Assembly: GCA_018334595.1 (NCBI GenBank) | Contig: JAGXLQ010000010.1 | Location: 1-16,872 of the forward strand | Direction: 5' to 3' | Origin: Candidatus Bipolaricaulota bacterium | Lineage (GTDB): Bacteria > Bipolaricaulota > Bipolaricaulia > M55B111 | Length of the DNA: 16,872 bases | Shown here: piece by piece, positions 6,943-13,314 of the stretch | Numbering within the stretch: the first letter of the stretch is position 1 | How the letters are laid out: the number at the start of each line of letters is the position of its first letter | Notes under the pieces: generated by a model | Told to the model about the DNA's origin: nothing | Seen by the model: the letters and a program-made list of their open reading frames with translations, nothing else | The model's database searches: none | Translations under genes and position numbers: made by a program

Positions 6943-7128
6943 TTACCAGCTTGCTTTCTTTACTCCGGGTAACTCTCCCTTGTGGGCTAATTTGCGGAAA
7001 CATAACCTGCAGACCCCAAAGTCCCTGATATATCCTCGTGACCTTCCGCAAATGCTACATCTATTATAATCTCTGGTTTCGTATTCATGATCTTTGTTTG
7101 CTTTTTCAACTAACGCTTTACGGGCCAT
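6943..7128 (-). CDS. rpsZ: 30S ribosomal protein S14, zinc-binding short form
   Basis: The 61-residue zinc form of S14, a head protein near the A site. It reads MARKALVEKANKDHEYETRD and then carries two CxxC pairs, Cys24/Cys27 (CSIC) and Cys40/Cys43 (CRLC), followed by FRKLAHKGELPGVKKASW. This matches the short C+ S14 of Gram-positive and deep-branching bacteria, not the long form of about 100 residues. The ATG at 7126-7128 is used in preference to an upstream in-frame GTG or ATG inside rplE. It lies 1 nt after the rplE stop, with a GGGAGG Shine-Dalgarno in the last codons of rplE. Confidence 0.97.
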   Translation of the reverse strand: MARKALVEKANKDHEYETRDYNRCSICGRSRGYIRDFGVCRLCFRKLAHKGELPGVKKASW

Positions 7129-7129
7129 T

Positions 7130-7672
7130 CTATCCCTCCCTAGTTTTAAACGGTGAACCAAGTTCCTTCAGCAGATAATAGCCTTCCCTGTCGCTATCCG
7201 CACTCGTTACAATCGTTACATCCATACCCTGGACCTGTCTTATGTCGTCGAAGGTGATCTCGGGGAAAACGAGCTGCTCGTTTAACCCCAGACTGTAGTT
7301 GCCGCGTCCGTCGAAGGAATCGGGGGATAGACCCCTAAAATCCCTAATACTTGGCAGGGCAACGTTAAACAGCTTGTTCAAAAACACGTAGGCTCTCTTC
7401 TTCCTCAACGTGACTTTACAACCAACCGGCACCCCTCTACGGATGTCAAAATCGGCTATTGACTTCTTTGCCCGGGTAAGGACAGGCCTCTGCCCAGTAA
7501 TCGCGGCCAGGTTATCCATAGCCGTGTCAAGGATACTCGGATCGTCGTACTCGGAGATTCCCATGTTGATAACTACCTTTTCCACACCGGGGATCTCCAT
7601 CGGGTTATCGTAACCCAGTTCAGCCCCCAGATTATCCCTGACTTCCTGTTCGTATCTTTCTTTCAGCAACAT
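7130..7672 (-). CDS. rplE: 50S ribosomal protein L5
   Basis: A 180-residue L5, which binds 5S rRNA and contacts P-site tRNA in the central protuberance. It shows IPGVEKVVINMGISE, then TGQRPVLTRAKKSIADFDIR, RGVPVGCKVTLRKKRAYVF, LPSIRDFRGLSPDSFDGRGN and the C-terminal IVTSADSDREGYYLLKELG. The start is the ATG at 7670-7672, giving MLLKERYEQEV. It overlaps the rplX stop by 1 nt (TGATG), with GGAGGGG about 10 nt upstream inside rplX. The frame remains open seven codons further, but that part reads WRGLGL, is unlike the family and encodes the Shine-Dalgarno. Confidence 0.97.
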   Translation of the reverse strand: MLLKERYEQEVRDNLGAELGYDNPMEIPGVEKVVINMGISEYDDPSILDTAMDNLAAITGQRPVLTRAKKSIADFDIRRGVPVGCKVTLRKKRAYVFLNKLFNVALPSIRDFRGLSPDSFDGRGNYSLGLNEQLVFPEITFDDIRQVQGMDVTIVTSADSDREGYYLLKELGSPFKTREG

Positions 7673-7983
7673 CAGTCCAAGACCCCTCCACACTTTTTAC
7701 AGACCCGCACTTTATCGCCTGACACCTCGTCAAACTCTACCCTGCTCGGTTCATCACAGGACGGGCATATTGGGAGGACGTTGGACATGGCAATCGGCTC
7801 TTCTCGTTCAATAATTCCCGGCTCTCTTTGCTGTTGAGTTCTACCCTGGTGCTTGTATCTAAAGTTGACGTTCTCGACGATAACCCGCTTATCCTCCGGA
7901 AATACGGTCAAAACCTCTCCAATCTTGCCCTTGTCGTTCCCCGCGATAACCTTTACTCGATCTCCTTTTTGAACTTTTCTCAT
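7672..7983 (-). CDS. rplX: 50S ribosomal protein L24 with C-terminal zinc ribbon
   Basis: L24 is an assembly-initiator protein of the 50S. The 103-residue product has the KOW motif at its N-terminus (KGDRVKVIAGNDKGKIGEVL, about 6-25), then VENVNFRYKHQGRTQQQREP and IIEREEPIAMSNVLPI. The C-terminus has two cysteine pairs, Cys73/Cys76 (CPSC) and Cys95/Cys98 (CKKC), forming the zinc ribbon found in many but not all bacterial L24 proteins. The ATG start has GGGAGGA upstream and lies 9 nt after rplN. Confidence 0.97.
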   Translation of the reverse strand: MRKVQKGDRVKVIAGNDKGKIGEVLTVFPEDKRVIVENVNFRYKHQGRTQQQREPGIIEREEPIAMSNVLPICPSCDEPSRVEFDEVSGDKVRVCKKCGGVLD

Positions 7984-7992
7984 GTTTCCTCC

Positions 7993-8361
7993 CTATAAGA
8001 CCTCGGGGGCCAGAGAGATGATCCGCAGCATGCTCTCCTCACGTAACTCCCTGGTGACTGGACCAAATATCCTCGTCCCCACCGGCTCAAGCCTCTCGTC
8101 AACGAGAACGGCTGCATTATCGTCAAACCGGATATAAGAACCGTCGGACCGCCTAAAGTTTCCAGCAGTCCTCACTATTACCGCTCGGACTATTTCACCC
8201 TTTTCCAGGTCACTGTTTGGTATCCGTTTCTTCACGGACGCGGTAATAATATCCCCGATAACGCCCTGATTCCTGTTCGATTGACCGAGAACGTTGATAC
8301 ACCTCAGCTGCTTGGCGCCGGAGTTATCGGCAACCTGCAGGATCGTCTCTTGATGAATCAC
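7993..8361 (-). CDS. rplN: 50S ribosomal protein L14
   Basis: A 122-residue L14, part of the subunit interface and the site where ribosome silencing factors dock. It reads (V/M)IHQETILQVADNSGAKQL, with LGQSNRNQGVIGDIITASVK, EIVRAVIVRT, GSYIRFDDNAAVLVDE and GTRIFGPVTRELRE. The start is GTG at 8359-8361. This gives the family length and the usual MIQxET-like start, overlaps the rpsQ stop as GTGA (4 nt), and has AGGAGGG 5 nt upstream. An upstream in-frame ATG at 8403 would add 14 residues lying over rpsQ that are not part of L14. Confidence 0.96.
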   Translation of the reverse strand: MIHQETILQVADNSGAKQLRCINVLGQSNRNQGVIGDIITASVKKRIPNSDLEKGEIVRAVIVRTAGNFRRSDGSYIRFDDNAAVLVDERLEPVGTRIFGPVTRELREESMLRIISLAPEVL

Positions 8362-8609
8362 GACTTCCCTCCTGCCCGCTTCAAGACCTTTTCCAGTTTC
8401 CACCTCTTCTTCTTGCTCAGCGGTCTCGTTTCCGTGATTAGCACCTGATCCCCTTCGTTAGCTTCCTCGTTCTCGTCGTGAGCGTAAAACTTTGATCTCT
8501 GCTTAGTATATTTATTGTATCTTCGATGCTGCTTGAGAGTGTCTACAGCCACGACAATGGTCTTGTCCATGGCTACACTGACAACCTGCCCTTTCTTTTC
8601 CTTCTTCAT
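8358..8609 (-). CDS. rpsQ: 30S ribosomal protein S17
   Basis: An 83-residue S17, an OB-fold primary binder of the 16S rRNA 5' domain. Motifs are KKGQVVSVAMDKTIVVAVDT, then HRRYNKYTKQRSKFYAHDEN and GDQVLITETRPLSKKKRW, with a basic C-terminus. Length is normal. The ATG start overlaps the rpmC stop by 4 nt (ATGA), and its own stop overlaps the rplN GTG start, so three consecutive genes are joined by 4-nt overlaps. Confidence 0.97.
   Translation of the reverse strand: MKKEKKGQVVSVAMDKTIVVAVDTLKQHRRYNKYTKQRSKFYAHDENEEANEGDQVLITETRPLSKKKRWKLEKVLKRAGGKS
8367..8373 (-). promoter_or_regulatory. Ribosome binding site that sets the GTG start of rplN
   Basis: On the minus strand this reads AGGAGGG, inside the last codons of rpsQ and 5 nt before the GTG at 8359-8361. 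It supports the GTG start over an upstream in-frame ATG at 8403. Confidence 0.78.
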
Positions 8610-8812
8610 TGCGACTCCACTCCTTGACTTTCTCTCTCCCGTCGTATTGTCATGGCCCTGGCGATATCCTTCTTCGTCTTCTTGATCTCGGCCGTGTTGT
8701 CTAACTCCCCAGTCGATTTTTGGAATCTCAGGTTGAATAGCTTTTCCTTCAACTCGTGCACCTTCTCGTCCAGCTCCTCCGCAGTTAAATCTCTAAATTC
8801 CCCGGGCCTCAT
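8606..8812 (-). CDS. rpmC: 50S ribosomal protein L29
   Basis: A 68-residue, mostly helical L29 that sits at the polypeptide exit tunnel near the docking site for trigger factor and SRP. It reads MRPGEFRDLTAEELDEKVHE, then LKEKLFNLRFQKSTGELDN and a charged C-terminal helix with IARAMTIRRERE. The motif LFNLRFQ followed by GELDN is diagnostic. The ATG start overlaps the rplP stop by 4 nt, and its end overlaps the rpsQ start by 4 nt. Confidence 0.96.
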   Translation of the reverse strand: MRPGEFRDLTAEELDEKVHELKEKLFNLRFQKSTGELDNTAEIKKTKKDIARAMTIRRERESQGVESQ

Positions 8813-9237
8813 TTCTCTCCACCCAACTTTATTCGTTCCTTCAACCTTGTTTTCAACGGAAGCTTATAGGAAACCAGCTGGTGCAGACGCTTGGCCTTCT
8901 CGGGTTCGACGCCCGAATATTCAAAGATAATCCTCCCGGGCCGTATGACGGCCACCCATTCAGCCGGCTCTCCTTTACCTTTACCCATCCTTGTCTCGGC
9001 AGGAGTCTTGGTTATCGGCTTGTCGGGAAATACTCGGACCCAGATCTTCGAGTCACGCTGCGTCTCGTGGGCCAGCGTCATCCTGGCAGTTTCGATCTGT
9101 TTGCTCGTCAGCCAGCCCGGGTCCAGGGACTGTATTCCGTATTCTCCGAAGGAAACCTTGTTCCCACGACTTGCTCTCCCCTTCGTCCTGCCCCGTCTTT
9201 GTTTTCTAAATTTCGTGTCAGCCGGATATAATGCCAT
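8809..9237 (-). CDS. rplP: 50S ribosomal protein L16
   Basis: A 142-residue L16, which lies near the A-site tRNA elbow and is needed for a functional peptidyl transferase centre. Family motifs are FRKQRRGRTKGRASRGN near 10-26, GEYGIQSLDPGWLTSKQIE at 31-49, IWVRVFPDKPITKTPAETRM at 65-84 and GKGKGEPAEWVAVIRPGRI. The segment PAETRMGKGKG that includes the conserved arginine loop is intact. The start reads MALYPADTKF rather than the more usual MLMPKRVKY. The ATG lies 15 nt after rpsC. Confidence 0.97.
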   Translation of the reverse strand: MALYPADTKFRKQRRGRTKGRASRGNKVSFGEYGIQSLDPGWLTSKQIETARMTLAHETQRDSKIWVRVFPDKPITKTPAETRMGKGKGEPAEWVAVIRPGRIIFEYSGVEPEKAKRLHQLVSYKLPLKTRLKERIKLGGEK

Positions 9238-9252
9238 CTAATATCACCTAAC

Positions 9253-9909
9253 TTAAAGACTCAATCCTTCCGGTACTCCCTCGGGCAATATCTCCTCACG
9301 GAAGACCCAGGCCTTAACGCCTATCGGTCCGTACTTGGTCCTTGCCTCGATAAAACCATAATCTATGTCTGCCCGGATCGTCTGTAACGGTATTCGTCCC
9401 TCGTCCTGCGAGACCGTCCTGGACAAGTTAGCCCCACCTATTCTCCCAGAGCACTTAATCTTCACGCCCTTCGCTCCCTTTGACATAGAGCGACTAATAA
9501 CTTCCTTCATTGCCCTGTTGGGAGGCAAGCGGTTCTCAATCTGAAAGGCCACTTCCTGAGCGATCAACTGCGCCTGGAGGTGCGGCTCTTTTGCCTCTTT
9601 GATGGAGATGTTGACTTCGCGATCAGTCATCTCGGTGAGCTCAGCCTGGAAACCGTTTATTTCACTGCCACCCTTACCAATAATAATTCCAGGTCGAGCT
9701 GAGACGATAATTATCGAAATCTTGTCATCACGGGGGCGTTCTATGCTAACCTTGGCAATGCCCGCCCCTCTATATCTCTTTTCTATTACGTCACGGATCT
9801 TCCTGTCTTCAGCGATAAACTCTGGCGTCTTGTCATCGCTGTACCAGTTGGATTCCCATTTCTTGTTGACACCGACACGAAAGCCAACTGGGTTAACTTT
9901 CTGACCCAT
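9253..9909 (-). CDS. rpsC: 30S ribosomal protein S3
   Basis: A 218-residue S3, at the mRNA entry tunnel together with S4 and S5. It begins MGQKVNPVGFRVGV, the invariant N-terminus. The type II KH domain has the loop GIIIGKGG at about 74-81. The C-terminal domain contains KGAKGVKIKCSGRIGGANLS, DEGRIPLQTIRADIDYGF and TKYGPIGVKAWVF. Length is normal. The ATG start overlaps the rplV stop by 1 nt (TAATG), suggesting coupled translation. Confidence 0.98.
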   Translation of the reverse strand: MGQKVNPVGFRVGVNKKWESNWYSDDKTPEFIAEDRKIRDVIEKRYRGAGIAKVSIERPRDDKISIIIVSARPGIIIGKGGSEINGFQAELTEMTDREVNISIKEAKEPHLQAQLIAQEVAFQIENRLPPNRAMKEVISRSMSKGAKGVKIKCSGRIGGANLSRTVSQDEGRIPLQTIRADIDYGFIEARTKYGPIGVKAWVFREEILPEGVPEGLSL

Positions 9910-10247
9910 TATTCTTCCTCCACTAGGACGATCTTGATATGACTCTGTCTTCTGCGCATTAAATCAGCTCTCCCTTGTGCTCTTGGTTTCATTCTCTTCA
10001 TCGTCTGGCCCTCGTCGATTGCTGCCTCCTTTACAGATAGCTTGTCCACTGACATATCATGGTTGTGCTGAGCGTTCGCAACTGCCGATTCAAGGGTATC
10101 CTGAATAAATCGGGCTGCCTTCTTCCTCGAAAACTTGACCGTCCTCAACGCCTCGTCAACGGTCTTCCCTCTGATCGCATCGGCAACGGGCCTGGCCTTC
10201 TTGGGCGAGACCCTTACGTTCTTCGTAATCGCTTTTGCTTCTTTCAT
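9909..10247 (-). CDS. rplV: 50S ribosomal protein L22
   Basis: A 112-residue L22, whose long hairpin lines the nascent-peptide exit tunnel. Motifs are RVSPKKARPVADAIRGKTVD near 12-31, FSRKKAARFIQDTLESAVAN, then the hairpin region and KRMKPRAQGRADLMRRRQSH. The tunnel hairpin with KPRAQGRA is intact in length. The ATG start lies 7 nt after rpsS, and the stop shares one base with the rpsC start. Confidence 0.97.
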   Translation of the reverse strand: MKEAKAITKNVRVSPKKARPVADAIRGKTVDEALRTVKFSRKKAARFIQDTLESAVANAQHNHDMSVDKLSVKEAAIDEGQTMKRMKPRAQGRADLMRRRQSHIKIVLVEEE

Positions 10248-10254
10248 GCTATCT

Positions 10255-10542
10255 CTATCCTACCGGGGTAATCGGTTCTTTCTTCTTGATTCCACCGTGC
10301 TGCCGGAATACCCTCGTCGCAGCAAACTCGCCCAACTTGTGCCCGACCATGTTTTCAGATATTTCAACCGGTACGTGATCTCTTCCATTATGCACCTTTA
10401 TCGTCAGCCCAACCATCTGAGGAACAACAGTCGAATCTCGTGACCAGGTCTTAATCTCTTCTATCTCTCCCCTCTTTGCCTTCTCGACCTTTTTCTTCAA
10501 ACTATCCTTTATGTACGGTCCTTTTTTTACTGACCTAGGCAT
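10255..10542 (-). CDS. rpsS: 30S ribosomal protein S19
   Basis: A 95-residue S19 of the 30S head, in contact with S13 and near the A-site finger bridge. It starts MPRSVKKGPYIKDSLKKKVE and shows IKTWSRDSTVVPQMVGLTIK, VHNGRDHVPVEISENMVGHK and LGEFAATRVFRQHGG. These match the family nearly throughout. The ATG start is 3 nt after the rplB stop, and rplV follows after 7 nt. Confidence 0.97.
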   Translation of the reverse strand: MPRSVKKGPYIKDSLKKKVEKAKRGEIEEIKTWSRDSTVVPQMVGLTIKVHNGRDHVPVEISENMVGHKLGEFAATRVFRQHGGIKKKEPITPVG

Positions 10543-10545
10543 TAT

Positions 10546-11382
10546 CTACCTCCTCTTTTTCTTGGTCCTTCGCTTGATTATCATCTTGTCACTGGCCTTC
10601 GACTTTCTAGTCTTACCACCTTTGGCCGGAACTCCCGTAGCAGAGACTGGCGGGCGCCCGACAAACGCACGACCCTCTCCTCCTCCGTGAGGATGATCGA
10701 CTGCGTTCTTGGCAACTCCTCTGACCTTCGACTTCCTGCCCATATGCCTGGTTCTACCGGCCTTGCCGCTCTTGACATTCTTGTGACCCGGGTTGCTCAC
10801 CTGACCAATAGTTGCCTTGCAGTTAGGGTTAAACCCTCTTACCTCACCCGAGGGAAGCTTTACGTCAACCCTTCCCGCCTCTTTCGCAACGATAACAGCA
10901 GCAGTGCCAGCTGACCGCGCAATTTTGCCCCCGCTGTTTGGAGAAAACTCGAGGTTGTGAATCGGCCTTCCCGCCGGTATACGCTTCAACTGCAACGCGT
11001 TACCCGGCCTGACCTCTGCACCCTCTCCGGCTTGAACCTCGGAGTCAACCTCCAACTTGAGCGGCGACAGTATATATCTTTTCTCTCCATCGCTATACGA
11101 CAGCAACGTTATCCAGGCAGAACGGTTCGGGTCGTATTCCCTGCTTAACACCCTCGCTGTGACGCCTTCCTTGTCCCTCTGGAAATCTATCTTTCTATAC
11201 TTCCTCTTGTGACCCCCGCCTCTGCCTCTCACCGTCTCCTTTCCCTGGTTGTTCCTTCCACCTGACTTCTTCAGCGGTTCCAGCAGAGACTTTTCGGGCT
11301 CATCAGTCGTCAAGACGTCGTAATTCGGCACCTCAGCGTGCCGCCTCGACGGAGTAGTCGGTTTAAATCTTTTTAATCCCAT
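10546..11382 (-). CDS. rplB: 50S ribosomal protein L2
   Basis: A 278-residue L2, needed for subunit joining and close to the peptidyl transferase centre. It starts MGLKRFKPTTPSRRHAEV and has NNQGKETVRGRGGGHKRKYR, LSPLKLEVDSEVQAGE, GRPIHNLEFSPNSGGKIARS and DHPHGGGEGR with the conserved histidines 230 and 232. Two normally near-invariant stretches are changed. The usual RGVAMNPVDHPHGG reads RGVAKNAVDHPHGG (Lys225, Ala227), and the usual PWG that follows in the C-terminal tail reads SATG. I re-translated both from the bases. The ATG start lies 13 nt after rplW; rpsS follows 3 nt downstream. Confidence 0.97.
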   Translation of the reverse strand: MGLKRFKPTTPSRRHAEVPNYDVLTTDEPEKSLLEPLKKSGGRNNQGKETVRGRGGGHKRKYRKIDFQRDKEGVTARVLSREYDPNRSAWITLLSYSDGEKRYILSPLKLEVDSEVQAGEGAEVRPGNALQLKRIPAGRPIHNLEFSPNSGGKIARSAGTAAVIVAKEAGRVDVKLPSGEVRGFNPNCKATIGQVSNPGHKNVKSGKAGRTRHMGRKSKVRGVAKNAVDHPHGGGEGRAFVGRPPVSATGVPAKGGKTRKSKASDKMIIKRRTKKKRR

Positions 11383-11395
11383 ATTCGCCCCTTGT

Positions 11396-11689
11396 TTATC
11401 CGAATATATCTATTCTGTCTCCTTCCGACAGCCTAACATAAGCCTTCTTCCAATCGCTCGTCTTTCCCTTCGGTTGATTTAACTGCTCCCGCTTGGCCTT
11501 ACCTCTCATGTTCAGCGTATTCACCTTTACCACGTCAACGTTAAACAGTTCCTCGATAGCGCGCTTGACCATCACCTTGTTCGCCTTCTTGTTAACCTTG
11601 AAGACGTACTTGTTGCTCTCTTCCTGAAGACGCCACGAGTCCTCCGTAACGATTGGCTCTATAACTACATCGTTTGTGGTTAATTCCAT
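11396..11689 (-). CDS. rplW: 50S ribosomal protein L23
   Basis: A 97-residue L23, at the tunnel exit, where it forms the main docking site for trigger factor and SRP. It shows VIEPIVTEDSWRLQEESNKY, VFKVNKKANKVMVKRAIEEL and VDVVKVNTLNMRGKAKRE, then WKKAYVRLSEGDRIDIF. The VNPxANK-type motif is represented by VNKKANK. Length is usual. The ATG lies 9 nt after rplD and rplB follows after 13 nt. Confidence 0.97.
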   Translation of the reverse strand: MELTTNDVVIEPIVTEDSWRLQEESNKYVFKVNKKANKVMVKRAIEELFNVDVVKVNTLNMRGKAKREQLNQPKGKTSDWKKAYVRLSEGDRIDIFG

Positions 11690-11698
11690 GGTTAATAC

Positions 11699-12346
11699 CT
11701 ACACCCCTGTCGCCTGACCGACAATTCGTTCCTCTAAGTCGGTTAGGGCACTTTTTGTTAGTAGAATTCCTTCGTGTTTAAGAACCTCGTACACGTTAGC
11801 CTGAGAGGTGGAAATGCAATTAGCTGTTGGGATATTGCTGAAAGATTTCCTTAGTTTCCAATCATCCTCTACCTGAGAACAAATTATAAGAGTATCTTTC
11901 GGCAATTCAAGACTGGCCAGTAGCAACAGCGCCTCCTTCGTCTTCGGCGCGTCGAACTCCAGCCCCTCAACGACGCATATGTTTCCTTCCTCATATCTCG
12001 TAGAAAGAGCGCTGGCAAAGGCCTTCCGTTTCATCTTCTTAGGAAGGTCTTTATTATATTCCTTGGGCTTGGGGCCAAATATGACCCCACCGCTTCTCCA
12101 CAGCGGGGACGCACGTGAACCGACCCTTGCCCTACCTGTACCTTTCTGACGCCAGGGCTTTCTGTTCGACCCGGTCACGTCGGCCTTGCTTTTAGTGCTG
12201 GCCGTACCGCTTCTGCCGTTGTTCCTGTATATCCTTACGGCCCGGTAGAGAAGGTCGTTGTGAAATTCTTCACCGAGAAGGCCTTCCGAAACCTCGATAT
12301 CTTCTGCCTTGCTTCCGTCCGTTTTTTTGACTTCTAGTTCAATCAT
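11699..12346 (-). CDS. rplD: 50S ribosomal protein L4
   Basis: A 215-residue L4, whose extended loop reaches the exit tunnel. It reads MIELEVKKTDGSKAEDIEVS, with the loop NRKPWRQKGTGRARVGSRAS near 61-80 and SGGVIFGPKPKEYNKDLPKK after it. The lysine of the QKGTGRAR loop, a macrolide-resistance position in other bacteria, is present. In E. coli L4 also represses the S10 operon through a leader before rpsJ; that leader is absent here. I chose the ATG at 12344-12346, which overlaps the rplC stop by 8 nt and has AGGAGT just upstream. The frame is open much further upstream, but that part lies over rplC and is not L4-like. Confidence 0.96.
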   Translation of the reverse strand: MIELEVKKTDGSKAEDIEVSEGLLGEEFHNDLLYRAVRIYRNNGRSGTASTKSKADVTGSNRKPWRQKGTGRARVGSRASPLWRSGGVIFGPKPKEYNKDLPKKMKRKAFASALSTRYEEGNICVVEGLEFDAPKTKEALLLLASLELPKDTLIICSQVEDDWKLRKSFSNIPTANCISTSQANVYEVLKHEGILLTKSALTDLEERIVGQATGV

Positions 12347-12962
12347 CGCTACTCCTGATCTGCAATATGTTGCCTCGGGGGCCGGGCACGGAGCCCTTGA
12401 CCACCAGAAGGTCTTCTCCCTCGTCAACGCGGAGCACTGCCAGGTTCTGTACCGTGACCCTTGTGTTCCCGGTCCTTCCGGGTAACTTCTTACCCTTGAG
12501 GACACGACCGGGCTCAACACACATACCGACGGATCCAGGCGCTCTGTGAAAACGCGAACCATGAGTCTTGGGTCCACCCGAAAAACCCCAACGCTTCACT
12601 ACCCCCTGAAACCCCTTTCCTTTAGAGTTTCCGGTCACGTCAACCCTGCCGCCAGCTTCAAACTGGCCCAGGCCGATCTCCTGCCCCGAGGAATATTCCT
12701 CGGGGTCATCGACCTGATACTCAACCAGAAACTTCTTCGGTGGCGCGTTGTACTTATCGAAGTGTCCTTTCATGGGTTTAGTCAATTTATGTCGTTCAGT
12801 GTCCTTATAGCCTAGCTGTACGCCGTTGTAGCCATCACGGTCTTCGGTCTTCACCTGGACTATAACCGACGGTTCAGACTTTATCACCGTTGCACCTACA
12901 GATTCCCCTGAATCCAGGAAGAACTGCGTCATCCCTACTTTTTCCCCTAACGTTGCTAACAT
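12339..12962 (-). CDS. rplC: 50S ribosomal protein L3
   Basis: A 207-residue L3, an assembly initiator whose loop approaches the peptidyl transferase centre. It starts MLATLGEKVGMTQFF and shows DGYNGVQLGYKD, the central GNSKGKGFQGVVKRWGFSGG near 111-130, then GSRFHRAPGSVGMCVEPGRV and LKGKKLPGRTGN. The first gene of the S10 cluster after rpsJ, it starts with ATG 41 nt downstream of rpsJ and has GGAGGT upstream. Its end overlaps rplD by 8 nt. Confidence 0.97.
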   Translation of the reverse strand: MLATLGEKVGMTQFFLDSGESVGATVIKSEPSVIVQVKTEDRDGYNGVQLGYKDTERHKLTKPMKGHFDKYNAPPKKFLVEYQVDDPEEYSSGQEIGLGQFEAGGRVDVTGNSKGKGFQGVVKRWGFSGGPKTHGSRFHRAPGSVGMCVEPGRVLKGKKLPGRTGNTRVTVQNLAVLRVDEGEDLLVVKGSVPGPRGNILQIRSSDD

Positions 12963-13003
12963 CTTCCTAAACCTCCATATTTATGCGTCTCTTCGGCTAA
13001 TTA

Positions 13004-13312
13004 TCAAAGCTTGATCTCTACATCTATTCCGGTTGGCAGTTCGATATCCATCAACGCGTTGATCGTCTCCGAAGTGGGTTCATGAATATCTAGCAGTCGA
13101 TTGTGAATTCTCCTCTCGAAATGTTCCATAGCCGTCTTGTTGACGTGCGGTGACTTAAGGACCGTGTAAAGCTTCCTCTCGGTTGGGAGCGGCACCGGCC
13201 CGGAGATCTTTGCTCTCGTCTCCTCGGCCGTAGTAACGATCTTATCGACTGACCTATCAACCAACTCGTGATCGTACCCCTTAAGCTTGATTCTTATTTT
13301 TTCTCTCGCCAT
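13004..13312 (-). CDS. rpsJ: 30S ribosomal protein S10 (NusE)
   Basis: S10 is part of the 30S head and, as NusE, takes part in transcription antitermination. The 102-residue protein has IRIKLKGYDHELVDRSVDKI, ISGPVPLPTERKLYTVLKSP and HVNKTAMEHFERRIHNRLLD, with the C-terminal strand ELPTGIDVEIKL. Length is normal. The ATG lies only 2 nt after the fusA stop, and the GAGGT Shine-Dalgarno is inside the end of fusA. There is therefore no separate S10 leader here and no tuf gene, both of which occur at this junction in many bacteria. The stop is followed at once by a second in-frame stop (TGA TAA). Confidence 0.97.
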   Translation of the reverse strand: MAREKIRIKLKGYDHELVDRSVDKIVTTAEETRAKISGPVPLPTERKLYTVLKSPHVNKTAMEHFERRIHNRLLDIHEPTSETINALMDIELPTGIDVEIKL

Positions 13313-13314
13313 TT

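Noticed and set aside
12347..12577. N-terminal extension of L4 overlapping rplC
   Set aside because: The extension lies in another frame of the rplC coding sequence, does not resemble L4, and a good Shine-Dalgarno precedes the internal ATG at 12346.
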